DNA of 64,000 bases from Candidatus Zixiibacteriota bacterium (GTDB lineage Bacteria > Zixibacteria > MSB-5A5 > GN15 > FEB-12): positions 1,267,435 through 1,331,434 of the forward strand of contig JAGNLV010000001.1 of assembly GCA_017999435.1 (NCBI GenBank). The letters run 5' to 3'. Of the stretch, positions 47,944-56,433 are shown piece after piece. Positions within the stretch are counted from its first letter, which is position 1; each line of letters starts with the position of its first letter. Both the position numbers and the translations under genes were made by a program. The notes under the pieces were generated by a model. It ran no database searches, was not told the DNA's origin, and saw nothing but the letters and a program-made list of their open reading frames with translations.

Positions 47944-49566
47944 CTACTCCTTCAGGAAGGGGTAGCGGTAGTCGGTCGGCGGAATGAAATTCTCCTTCAC
48001 CGTGCGCGGCGAGATCCACCGCATCATATTCTGGATCGCCCCGGCTTTGTCGTTGGTCCCGCTGGCGCGCCCGCCGCCGAACGGTTGCTGCCCCACCACC
48101 GCGCCGGTCGGTTTGTCGTTGATGTAGAAATTGCCCGCGGCGTGGCGCAGTGTCCGTTCGGCCAGCGCCACCGCCATCCGGTCGCGCGCGAACACCGCGC
48201 CCGTGAGGCTGTAGGGCGAGGTCTGGTCGCACAGGTGCAGCGTGTTGGCGTACTCGGCGTCCTTGTATACGTAGATCGTGAGCACCGGCCCGAAGATTTC
48301 TTCGACCATGAGGCGGAAGTGCGGGTCGGTTGTGGCCACCACAGTGGGCTCGATAAACCACCCCTTGGAATCGTCGTAGCGGCCGCCGAAGACGATCTCA
48401 CACTTGTCCTTATGCTGCTTCGCGTAGTCGATGTACTCGGTGATCGACTTGAACGCCGCGCCGTCGATCACGGCCCCCATGAAGTTGCCGAAGTTCTCGA
48501 CATCCCCCATCTTGATCGTCCCGAGTTCGGCGATCATCTTCTGCTTGATCGTCGGCCAGAGCGATTCGGGGAAATAGCAGCGGCTGGCGGCCGAGCACTT
48601 CTGCCCCTGGAACTCGAAGGCGCCGCGAATCGTGTTGGCCACCACCGCGTCGACGTCGGCCGAGGGATGCGCGATGATGAAATCCTTGCCGCCCGTTTCG
48701 CCGACCAGGCGCGGGTAGGTGTTGTAGTTCGGAAGGTTGTCGCCGACCGTCTTCCACATCATCTGGAACACCGGCGTCGAGCCGGTGAAATGGATCCCGG
48801 CGAGGTGGCGGCTCTTGAGCACGAGTTCGCCGATGTCCCGCCCCTTCGCAAACAGCAGGTTCACCACGCCGTCGGGCAACCCCGCCTCGCGGAGGATTTT
48901 CATAATCCAGTGCGAGGTGTAAGTCGCCGTCGAGGCCGGCTTCCACACCGAGACGCCCCCCACGATCGCCGGGGCGACCGGGAGGTTACCGTTGATCGAG
49001 ATGAAATTGAAAGGCGTCACCGCGAACACGAAACCCTCGAGCGGCCGGTGATCGATCCGGTTCCAGACGCCCGGCGAACTCTCCGGCTGGAATGTGTCGT
49101 AGATCTGCTGGGCGCACCAGCAGTTGAAGCGGTAGAAATCGGCCAGTTCCGCCACCGCGTCGATTTCGGCCTGGTGCGCGGTTTTGGAATGCGCCAGCAT
49201 CGCCGCCGCATTCATGATGTACCGGTACTTGGTGGAGATGAGGTCGGCAGCTCTGAGGAAAATCGCCGAGCGCTGCTCCCAGGGCATGTGCTGCCAGCTC
49301 TTCTGCGCCTCGACCGCCGCCTCCACCGCCATCTTGACCTCTTTCTCGCCGCCCTGGTAGTAATGTCCCAAGAGGAGATTGTGGTCGTGGGGGGCCGTGA
49401 TCTTGATCTTATGATCGGTCTTGATCTCCTGTCCGCCGATCACGAGCGGCACGTCGATCGGGTTGGCTTTCAAGAACTTGATCGCCTCCTTCAGCGCCGC
49501 CCGCTCCGGCGATCCGGGAGCATAGTTCAGAATCGGTTCATTTTTCGGCTGGGGAATGCGGTACAT
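47944..49566 (-). CDS. pruA: L-glutamate gamma-semialdehyde dehydrogenase (P5C dehydrogenase)
   Basis: The product is 540 residues of the aldehyde dehydrogenase superfamily. The NAD site region FTGSTPVF, the general-base motif in YPRLVGETGGKDF, and the catalytic Cys in GQKCSAASR are present, with the ending QQPFGGGRASGTNDKAG seen in P5C dehydrogenases. N-terminal features (ERAALKEAIKFLKANPIDVPLVIGG) match the stand-alone P5CDH type. It oxidises glutamate semialdehyde to glutamate in proline breakdown. No proline dehydrogenase gene is in the window. The ATG has AAGGAGA nine bases upstream. Confidence 0.94.
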   Translation of the reverse strand: MYRIPQPKNEPILNYAPGSPERAALKEAIKFLKANPIDVPLVIGGQEIKTDHKIKITAPHDHNLLLGHYYQGGEKEVKMAVEAAVEAQKSWQHMPWEQRSAIFLRAADLISTKYRYIMNAAAMLAHSKTAHQAEIDAVAELADFYRFNCWCAQQIYDTFQPESSPGVWNRIDHRPLEGFVFAVTPFNFISINGNLPVAPAIVGGVSVWKPASTATYTSHWIMKILREAGLPDGVVNLLFAKGRDIGELVLKSRHLAGIHFTGSTPVFQMMWKTVGDNLPNYNTYPRLVGETGGKDFIIAHPSADVDAVVANTIRGAFEFQGQKCSAASRCYFPESLWPTIKQKMIAELGTIKMGDVENFGNFMGAVIDGAAFKSITEYIDYAKQHKDKCEIVFGGRYDDSKGWFIEPTVVATTDPHFRLMVEEIFGPVLTIYVYKDAEYANTLHLCDQTSPYSLTGAVFARDRMAVALAERTLRHAAGNFYINDKPTGAVVGQQPFGGGRASGTNDKAGAIQNMMRWISPRTVKENFIPPTDYRYPFLKE

Positions 49567-49847
49567 GACAGCGTCTCCTTATGTCTCGAGTAATATTATC
49601 CTTTGTCGCCCCGGCTGCCCTCCGGCCTCGACCGGCCCGCCGACGGGGACAACATGATAAGCAGAAAGCCGGGGCGGGGCAAGCACCTGTTGCCTCGTTC
49701 GCAAGCGGAGCGCGCCCCGACTCGCGGCAACCTCCCGTCCACCGGTGCGCGGCAACAGGACTACCCATGTCCTCTTTTGCCCCCTGTTATTCCCCCGCTC
49801 AACTTCCACTGGGATTGTCCGACCATTATGGGTATAGAGGCAGGACT

Positions 49848-51959
49848 ATGCCGGTGCGCCGCTTCCAGCGGCGCGGCGCATACCTCCCGACTCGAAAGAG
49901 GGATCTCGTGTCGGTAAGCAATCTCATCGTGGAGACAAGCCTGGTCTCGGCCGCCTCGGCCGAGGAGGCGCACCGTCGCCAAAACCTCCTCGGCGGCACT
50001 TTCGAGGGCCACCTGTTGCGCCTCAAGGCGTTGACGGAGGAGGAGTTGGTCGGCGCCATCCGCAGCGGGGCCGGATGCGACGCGATCGCGCTTTCCGGCC
50101 TCCCCATACCCGAATCCGTGATCGGCTATCTTCCCCGCCGGTTCGCCGAGCAGCGTTGCCTGCTGCCGGTGGCGTTCGATCCGGCGGCGAACCGGTTGAC
50201 GGTCGCTTGTCTTGATCCCCGCGATGAAGGTCTGGCGGCCGAGATTCGGGCGGTCACCGGCGTGCAGGAGATTCACCTCGCAGCCGCGCTGGAGCCGGTC
50301 CTCCGCTGCCGCATCATTGAGGCTTATCGCAACCGGCCGGAGGTGGACGATACACGGGGCGCGGCGGGCCCCGATGCTCCCCCGGCGCCGAGGCGGCCGA
50401 TCCTCCTTGTCGGCGCGATCGACCCGGCTGTCGAGACCCTCGCCCGGGCGCTTGCCCTCGAGGGCCAGAGCGTCATCCTTGTCGAGACGGTCGATGAAGC
50501 GCTGGCGGAAATTGCCGCTGCGGCGCCGCGGGCTGTCGTCGTCCGGAGCCGGCCGAACGAAACTCACGCCGTCCTCGAGGACCACCTCCGTGCCACGGCT
50601 CCTCAGTGTCCGGTTTGCTTTGCCGAGGGGGTCGCCGACCTGATCACCGCGGCTCCGCCTGCGGAATTGACCGGCAGCCTTTTCACCGCCGCGCTGGCCA
50701 TGTGGCCGGCGGGCGCCGCCCCGGCCGACGAACTGAAGGTACGCCGAGTGGCCGAGAGGGTGGACCTGACCGCACAGCTTTGCGACCGCCTCAAGCTTTC
50801 GCCGCGCGACCGGCTCCTCGTGGTTCACGCGGCGATCGCCGCCGGTGCGCCCGAGCGACCCCCAAGCGACCGCCGGCCGCCCGAGGTCGCGGCGATCCTT
50901 GCGCACCGGGAGAGCGAGATCGCCGACACGTATGCCGACCGCCTCCCGCTGGCCGTCCTCGGCGGCAGTATCCTTCGACTGGTCGATACTCTCGCGGATC
51001 GGTGGGGGCAACTGAAAGATCCCACCCCCGAGCTCTATCGCGCGCTCACGGCCGAGCTCCGACCCCTGCGCGGACAGGCTTTCCTCCCGCAGGTGGTCGA
51101 CGCTTTCATCGCCATGGTGAGCGAGCGGATCCCGACCCCGCGGCCCTTCGACCGCGCCTCCACCCAGGCCCTGGTGCTGGGCGACGCCGACGGCTATGTC
51201 GGCGCTTTGGCGGGCGCACTCGCCGGCGCCGGGTTTGAGGTCCTCCGCGCCGGCACCGCCGCCCGGTTCATCGACCTGTACGGCAGCCGCTGGCCGGATT
51301 TTCTCGTCATCGTCAGCTCCGGGTCGGCCCGCGACGCCCGCCGGATGGTGGACGATCTCGCGGACCGGGGAATCGCTTTCGACACCGTCCCCGCCCTGCT
51401 CGCCGTCCCGACGAGGGTTATCCGCGACCTGGCCGATCTCCTTGACAGCCGTATCGAGGACATTCTCCCGATCGAGGCCGGCCCCGAGTTGGGCGAGGCC
51501 CGGTTGCGGCGCCTGCGCTTGCGCCTCGAGGCGGAGCATTCGCGACAGATGAGCATGCTCCAGTCGATGGGGACGCACGGTAGCCTCGCCGATATGAACC
51601 TGATTGACCTGCTGCAGGCGCTCGGCTACAGCCAGCGCACCGTGCGGATTTCGGTCACCGCCTGCGGCGCGCAGTTGACCATGTACCTCGACGGCGGCCG
51701 TCTCATCTGGGCCGAGTGCGGTGACACGGTCGGGGCCGAGGCCGTCTACCTCGGACTCGGCTGGGCGCGCGGGATCTGGAGCGTCGACCCGGTCGGACGC
51801 GAAAGCCTCCCGGAACCGAACAGCCACCTCCCGATCGACGCCCTCCTCATTGAAGGATGTCACCGCCTTGATGAGGGCGGCGGTCCGGGGACGGTGCGGT
51901 ATGAGGAGCTCCCGGCCGAACTCCCGCCGAACGGCGACTTGGGCCTCCGTGAGACGTGA
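49848..51959 (+). CDS. MshEN / receiver-like / degenerate HD-GYP / receiver-like / PATAN (DUF4388) protein
   Basis: The product is 703 residues. The N-terminal MshEN (GspE_N) domain at about 20-150 has RRQNLLGGTFEGHLLRLKAL, akin to the cyclic-di-GMP-binding RLGxxL repeats. A receiver-like fold without its phosphate-accepting Asp follows at 180-280. Residues 305-420 resemble an HD-GYP domain (CDRLKLSPRDRLLVVHAAIA, then GQAFLPQVVDAFI at its end), but the HD and GYP residues are missing. A second receiver-like part runs 440-560. The C-terminus is a PATAN/DUF4388 domain (HGSLADMNLIDLLQALGYSQ). The start at 49848 has GAGG nearby. The PocR-PAS kinase starts just downstream. A signalling role is inferred. 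Confidence 0.75.
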   Translation: MPVRRFQRRGAYLPTRKRDLVSVSNLIVETSLVSAASAEEAHRRQNLLGGTFEGHLLRLKALTEEELVGAIRSGAGCDAIALSGLPIPESVIGYLPRRFAEQRCLLPVAFDPAANRLTVACLDPRDEGLAAEIRAVTGVQEIHLAAALEPVLRCRIIEAYRNRPEVDDTRGAAGPDAPPAPRRPILLVGAIDPAVETLARALALEGQSVILVETVDEALAEIAAAAPRAVVVRSRPNETHAVLEDHLRATAPQCPVCFAEGVADLITAAPPAELTGSLFTAALAMWPAGAAPADELKVRRVAERVDLTAQLCDRLKLSPRDRLLVVHAAIAAGAPERPPSDRRPPEVAAILAHRESEIADTYADRLPLAVLGGSILRLVDTLADRWGQLKDPTPELYRALTAELRPLRGQAFLPQVVDAFIAMVSERIPTPRPFDRASTQALVLGDADGYVGALAGALAGAGFEVLRAGTAARFIDLYGSRWPDFLVIVSSGSARDARRMVDDLADRGIAFDTVPALLAVPTRVIRDLADLLDSRIEDILPIEAGPELGEARLRRLRLRLEAEHSRQMSMLQSMGTHGSLADMNLIDLLQALGYSQRTVRISVTACGAQLTMYLDGGRLIWAECGDTVGAEAVYLGLGWARGIWSVDPVGRESLPEPNSHLPIDALLIEGCHRLDEGGGPGTVRYEELPAELPPNGDLGLRET

Positions 51960-52065
51960 TGCCCGGCGTGCTGACGGCTGACATTTGAAAGAAAGGACCG
52001 GCCGACGGTCCCGCAACCATATGCAGACGGCAGTGCACAGCGCCGCCGTCCGGAGCAACCCGGCT

Positions 52066-54228
52066 ATGACTGAAACCCCGTTGGCGGGACTCCCCGCCGC
52101 CGAATCGTTCACCCTGCTCGATCTCATTCCGATCGACGAACTGCAGCACGTTCAGGATTCGCTGGCCGCCGCGACCGGCGTCGCCTCGGTCATCGTTGAC
52201 CTTTCCGGCCGCTGCCTGACCCGCCCGAGCAACTATTCGCCGGTTTGCCGGCTGGTGCTGGCGTCGCCCGTGGGGCGGCGGCGCTGCGCCCTGTCCTCCG
52301 AGCAGCTCCTTGGCCGCGCCCGTCGTCAGCCGGGGCCGACCCACCACCGCTGCCTCAGTTGCGGCTTCGTTGACGCCGCCGCCCCGATCATCGTGGAGGA
52401 CCGCCACATCGCCGACTGGCTGATCGGCCAGTGCGATGCCCACCGGGTAGGCTCCGACCGCATCAGGGCTTTCGCCAGGGAAATCGGCCTCGATGAGGAG
52501 GCCCTCGCCGCCGCCTATGAGCGCGTCGCACCGATCGCCCTCGACCAGTTTGAACGCCACCTCGATCTCCTGTGGAACGTCGCCCACGAGCTCTCCGAAC
52601 TCGGCTACCGCAACCTCTGCTACCGGCGGGAGCTGGCTGAACGCCGGCAGATCGAGGAACTCCTCCGCCGCCGCGAGGGGGAGAACCACACGCTGCTGGA
52701 CGCCATGCCCGATCTCGTGTTCCAGCTCAGCCGCGGCGGCGTTCTGGAGAAGTGCCATGGCAGCCGCGAGGATATGTACCGCGCCCCCGAGCAGTTCATC
52801 GGCAAGCATGTGAGCGAGGTGCTGCCGCCGGACGTGGCCGACATCACTATCCAGAACCTGCGGCAGGCGGCCGCCACAGGCGCAGTGCAGGTGTACGAAT
52901 ACTCGCTCCCGATCGGCGGCCGCACCCGCTACTTCGAGTCCCGCCTCCTCATGGGATCGCCCGATTCCGCGCTGGCCATCGTCCGCGACATCACGGAGCG
53001 CAAGCGCGCGGAACAGGAGCAGGCGCGCCTGCACGAGCGGCTCGAAAAGGCGGAGCGCATGGAGGCCCTCGGCATTCTCGCCGGCGGCATGGCCCACGAT
53101 CTGAACAACATGCTCGGCCCGCTCGTCGGCTACCCCGAACTGATCCTGGCCAAGCTCCCCCCGGACAGCCCCGTCCGGAAATACATCGAATCCATGCGCA
53201 AATCGGCCGTGGAAGCCTCCGAGGTCATCCAGGACCTGCTCACGCTCTCTCGGCGCGGCCGGTACGACATGACGCCCGTCGATCTCAACGAGGTCGTCCA
53301 GGCCTGCATCGACTCCGCGCCTTTCCGCAACCTCACCTCCCGCAAGCCGCAGGTGGCGGTCACCCTCCGCCTCTGCGACTCGGTCACCGCCATGAACGGA
53401 TCATTTCCGCACCTGCAGAAGCTGGTGGGCAATTTGCTGGCCAACGCGTTCGAGGCGATCGACACGGCGGGCGAGGTGACGGTGACAACCGCGCGGCGCT
53501 GCCTGGAAACCCTGCCGGGCGGTTACACCCGGATCGATCCCGGCGAGTACGTCACCCTCTCCGTCCGCGACACCGGGCGCGGTATTCCGGCCGCCGACCT
53601 GGACAAGATCTTCGAACCGTATTACATCAAGAAGATGGTGGGGGCGGGGGGAACCGGGCTGGGCCTCTCGGTCGTGTACGGCGTGGTGAAGGACCACGGG
53701 GGATACTACGACGTGTTCTCCGAGCCGCAGCGGGGTTCCGAATTCGTCGTCTACTTCCGCACCATCCAATCGCCGGTGGCGGCCCGCCCGCCGGTTGGCG
53801 ACTTCTCCGGGCGCGGCGAGAACATCCTGGTGGTCGACGACGCTGCCGCCCAGCGCGATCTGGCCTCCGAACTCCTCACCGGCCTGGGCTACCGTGTGGC
53901 GGCGGCCGAAAACGGCCGCCAGGCGCTCCGCTACCTCGACACCCACGTCGCCGACCTGATCGTCCTCGACATGATCATGGAGGACGACTTTGACGGCCTC
54001 GACACCTACCGGGAAATCCTCCTGCGCCGTCCCGACCAGAGAACGGTCATCGTGAGCGGCTACTCCTCCACCGAGCGCGTGCAGGAGATGCAGCGGTTGG
54101 GGGCGGGGGCGTACATACGCAAACCGTACTCGCTCGAGTCGCTCGGCCGGGCCGTTCGCGAGGAGCTCGACCGGGCGGTCGGTGACGGTGCGCCCTCCGT
54201 GCTCGCGGCGGCCGATCCGCTGCGGTAG
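52066..54228 (+). CDS. Hybrid sensor histidine kinase: PocR, PAS, HisKA, HATPase, receiver
   Basis: The product is about 720 residues. The PocR sensory domain (20-185) has the usual four cysteines (VCRLVLASPVGRRRC and CLSCGFVD). A PAS domain begins at 212 (LDAMPDLVFQLSRGG). The phosphoacceptor His is in GGMAHDLNNMLG (about 344). The ATP lid follows (VRDTGRGIP, GGTGLGLSVVYG). The receiver (587-700) has its Asp in VLDMIMEDD and Lys in YIRKPYS. No membrane helix, so it is cytoplasmic. PocR domains sense small carbon compounds, which suggests metabolic sensing. I start at the ATG at 52066 with GGAG ten bases upstream; 52021 and a TTG at 51985 are possible. Confidence 0.9.
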   Translation: MTETPLAGLPAAESFTLLDLIPIDELQHVQDSLAAATGVASVIVDLSGRCLTRPSNYSPVCRLVLASPVGRRRCALSSEQLLGRARRQPGPTHHRCLSCGFVDAAAPIIVEDRHIADWLIGQCDAHRVGSDRIRAFAREIGLDEEALAAAYERVAPIALDQFERHLDLLWNVAHELSELGYRNLCYRRELAERRQIEELLRRREGENHTLLDAMPDLVFQLSRGGVLEKCHGSREDMYRAPEQFIGKHVSEVLPPDVADITIQNLRQAAATGAVQVYEYSLPIGGRTRYFESRLLMGSPDSALAIVRDITERKRAEQEQARLHERLEKAERMEALGILAGGMAHDLNNMLGPLVGYPELILAKLPPDSPVRKYIESMRKSAVEASEVIQDLLTLSRRGRYDMTPVDLNEVVQACIDSAPFRNLTSRKPQVAVTLRLCDSVTAMNGSFPHLQKLVGNLLANAFEAIDTAGEVTVTTARRCLETLPGGYTRIDPGEYVTLSVRDTGRGIPAADLDKIFEPYYIKKMVGAGGTGLGLSVVYGVVKDHGGYYDVFSEPQRGSEFVVYFRTIQSPVAARPPVGDFSGRGENILVVDDAAAQRDLASELLTGLGYRVAAAENGRQALRYLDTHVADLIVLDMIMEDDFDGLDTYREILLRRPDQRTVIVSGYSSTERVQEMQRLGAGAYIRKPYSLESLGRAVREELDRAVGDGAPSVLAAADPLR

Positions 54229-54432
54229 CGCCCGCAATTCCATTTGCCTGCGTTTCCTCGCCGGTCCTGCCTTGCCGCCGTAACCGGTATTCTACCTCAG
54301 GATGACGCTATGGATTATTCCGCCCGCGAGCTCGTGGCCTGCCGCTTGTCTTCCCTCCTCGTTCCTCCCGCCGCGTAATCGCGTGTATGTTCAAGCCGAA
54401 AGCTATTCCTCTACAGCAACAGGCGAACCAAG

Positions 54433-55938
54433 TCACTGAGCGCCGACCGGTTCAGCGCCCCCTCGAAACAGATAATCTACGAAATAGGTCAGATCAGCAA
54501 TGTTAATGGGCGCACTGCCATTCATCTCGGCCGCCCCCAACAGCACCGGGGCAGCCCCGCCCCGGAAGAGGTAGCTCACCAAAAAGGTCAGGTCGCTCAC
54601 CGTGAGATCTTCCGAGCGGTTCACATCCCCCGGGATATACCACCCGCCCACCTGGAAGTAGATCCCCCAGATCCAGTCCGGCGGATGCTGCTCGTTCCAG
54701 ACGAGGTACACCAGATCACCCTGCCCGTAGAGATCCGGTTCTCTCGCCGGATCAATCTTGTCCACTACCTCGATCTCCGGCGACCAGCTCATCCCGCGAT
54801 CGTGCGAGTAGCGCAGGTAGAGGGCGAAGTCCGGCGAGCCGTTTTCCCGGCAGTCGTTCCACACCGCGTACACCCGCTGGGAGTCGGCCCAGAAGGCCGA
54901 GTGCTCGCAGTCGTCAGTCGGCGAGAGACTCCAGATCGGCCCCCAGCTCTCCCCGCCGTCGTAGCTGTGGGTGTAGAAGATGTAGCCGTACCAGCCCCCC
55001 TCGGCGCCGTCGAAGTCAAACCAGCCGGCGTGGAGGTCGGAGAGGCCGTTGCTGCACGCGTTCGGCCACTGGCTGGCCGTGTTGGCCGGGGTCTCCGAGA
55101 TCAGGACCCGATCAGTCCAGGTCACTCCGTCCGGGTTAAGCAGGCGGCAGTAGCTCTCCACCCCCTCTTCTCCTACCCAGGAGATATGGTCGTTGGCCCG
55201 TTGGAAAGACATCGGCCAGCCGATTGAGGGGCCGGAGAAATTCAGGGTATCCCACGTCTGCCCATTGTCAGTTGAGCGACAGGAGGCGAGATGATTGTAG
55301 TCCCAGTCCGAGAATACATAGAATAGCCAAGTTGTGTCCTGGTGTCTAACCAACTGGGAGTGGTGGAGATTTGCAGTGGACTGCTGCAGAACAACCGGGG
55401 TCGTCAGAGCGGCATCCTTAAGAGATTCTTTGGCCACCACCTGCTGGTACGTCGTCTCGATGCCCTCGACCTGTCGGGAAAAAGAAAGCAGAATGGTGTC
55501 GCCCTCAATCAATGGAAATAGGTCGCCCGCGTTAAAGTCCCCGGTATTCTCGATTGCCCGCGGCTCACTCCAGGTCAAGCCATAGTCAAAGGAGAGCACG
55601 CGGTAGACCCACCACGTCCCGGCCTTCGTGACCGCCTCCCGGCTTGAGTAGGTGACACAGAGGATGGAATCCTGAGCCGTTATGCGCGGGTAGATGCTGC
55701 GGACGGGATGAGACAGCTGCTGCTTATGCCCCATCCAGAATTTCTTGGGGTACGTGGTGGTATCGGTATCGACGAACGGCACCGAGGGCGTACGCGACGG
55801 CGTCGGATTGCTATTGTAGACACGACCGCTAAGGCTGTCCGGCGACACAGGCTCCGCGAGGTCATTGGCCGATCCGATTGACACCAACAGCAACAGCCCC
55901 ACCACGACCCGCGAGCCGGTTATTGGAAATACCTTCAC
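54433..55938 (-). CDS. Secreted sialidase/BNR-like propeller protein with dockerin
   Basis: The product is 501 residues. A signal peptide (VVVGLLLLVSIGSANDL) precedes several Asp-box-like blades (SFDYGLTWSEPRAIE, STDNGQTWDTLN, SYDGGESWGPIWS, SHDRGMSWSPEIE): the SxDxGxTW pattern of BNR repeats. The C-terminal dockerin pair is GDVNRSEDLTVSDLTFLVSYLF and EMNGSAPINIADLTYFVDYLF. Asp boxes occur in sialidases and in non-catalytic propellers; no sialidase active-site Arg triad was recognised, so an enzyme is not claimed. A consensus promoter precedes it. Confidence 0.82.
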   Translation of the reverse strand: MKVFPITGSRVVVGLLLLVSIGSANDLAEPVSPDSLSGRVYNSNPTPSRTPSVPFVDTDTTTYPKKFWMGHKQQLSHPVRSIYPRITAQDSILCVTYSSREAVTKAGTWWVYRVLSFDYGLTWSEPRAIENTGDFNAGDLFPLIEGDTILLSFSRQVEGIETTYQQVVAKESLKDAALTTPVVLQQSTANLHHSQLVRHQDTTWLFYVFSDWDYNHLASCRSTDNGQTWDTLNFSGPSIGWPMSFQRANDHISWVGEEGVESYCRLLNPDGVTWTDRVLISETPANTASQWPNACSNGLSDLHAGWFDFDGAEGGWYGYIFYTHSYDGGESWGPIWSLSPTDDCEHSAFWADSQRVYAVWNDCRENGSPDFALYLRYSHDRGMSWSPEIEVVDKIDPAREPDLYGQGDLVYLVWNEQHPPDWIWGIYFQVGGWYIPGDVNRSEDLTVSDLTFLVSYLFRGGAAPVLLGAAEMNGSAPINIADLTYFVDYLFRGGAEPVGAQ

Positions 55939-55968
55939 CGTCCCTCTTCCATTTTCGGATTACAACTC

Positions 55969-55997
55969 ATTATAGAGCGGGAGACACGTTTTGTCAA
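55969..55997 (-). promoter_or_regulatory. Consensus promoter for the BNR/dockerin gene
   Basis: On the minus strand TTGACA, exactly 17 bases, TATAAT: a perfect match to the housekeeping consensus, 30 bases from the ATG. Confidence 0.9.
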
Positions 55998-56063
55998 GGG
56001 GTACCCACTGGTTCATGCCTCTGGGGTAATATCGTTGAGGGTGTATGAAATGACACACCGGCG

Positions 56064-56079
56064 CCACGATTCATCGTGG
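56064..56079. repeat. REP-like hairpin left of transposase remnant
   Basis: CCACGAT-TC-ATCGTGG: seven-pair arms and a two-base loop. Together with the hairpin at 56391 it flanks the transposase remnant. Confidence 0.5.
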
Positions 56080-56180
56080 GTTCCTCTTCCTCACCAAATG
56101 TGATTGACCCGGCGCGGACTTCGATCTTTCGCTTGGATCCGCCCGCTCACTGATGCTCGGGCCGGCAGCACACCAATTAG

Positions 56181-56363
56181 GGCTTGATGAAAAATGGTGG
56201 TTTCATCTTCCAGAATCACCGCGCGCTGCAGGAAGTGAGGGAGAAGATCAACACCTCTCAGGCAAACCCTGTGAACGCCGGTCTGACGGAGCAACCGGAG
56301 GGCTGGCCTTGGATCAAGTTGCCGCTCCTGCGCCGGCTGGCCGAGTGCCTTGCTGGACACTGA
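56181..56363 (+). pseudogene. Remnant of REP-associated tyrosine transposase (C-terminal end)
   Basis: An open stretch of about 60 codons ends in ANPVNAGLTEQPEGWPWIKL, the hallmark (YIxxNPVxAGLVxxPEDWPWSS) of the C-terminus of RAYT/IS200-type Y1 transposases, preceded by FQNHRALQEVREKIN. It is opened by a TAG only a few codons upstream and lacks the HUH and tyrosine motifs, so it is a decayed fragment. Another frame at 56153 reads HQLGLDEKWWFH, which may be earlier sequence after a frameshift. The last codons (LPLLRRLAECLAGH) differ from the usual end. Confidence 0.7.
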
Positions 56364-56390
56364 CGGCTTCGAGGCCCAATCTAAGAGGTC

Positions 56391-56408
56391 CGCACCATGA
56401 ATGGTGCG
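56391..56408. repeat. REP-like hairpin right of transposase remnant
   Basis: CGCACCAT-GA-ATGGTGCG: eight-pair arms with a two-base loop, similar in shape to the hairpin at 56064 (both have CAC...AT-xx-AT...GTG). Confidence 0.5.
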
Positions 56409-56433
56409 CCACCGGCCCCCCCTGATCGAGTGC

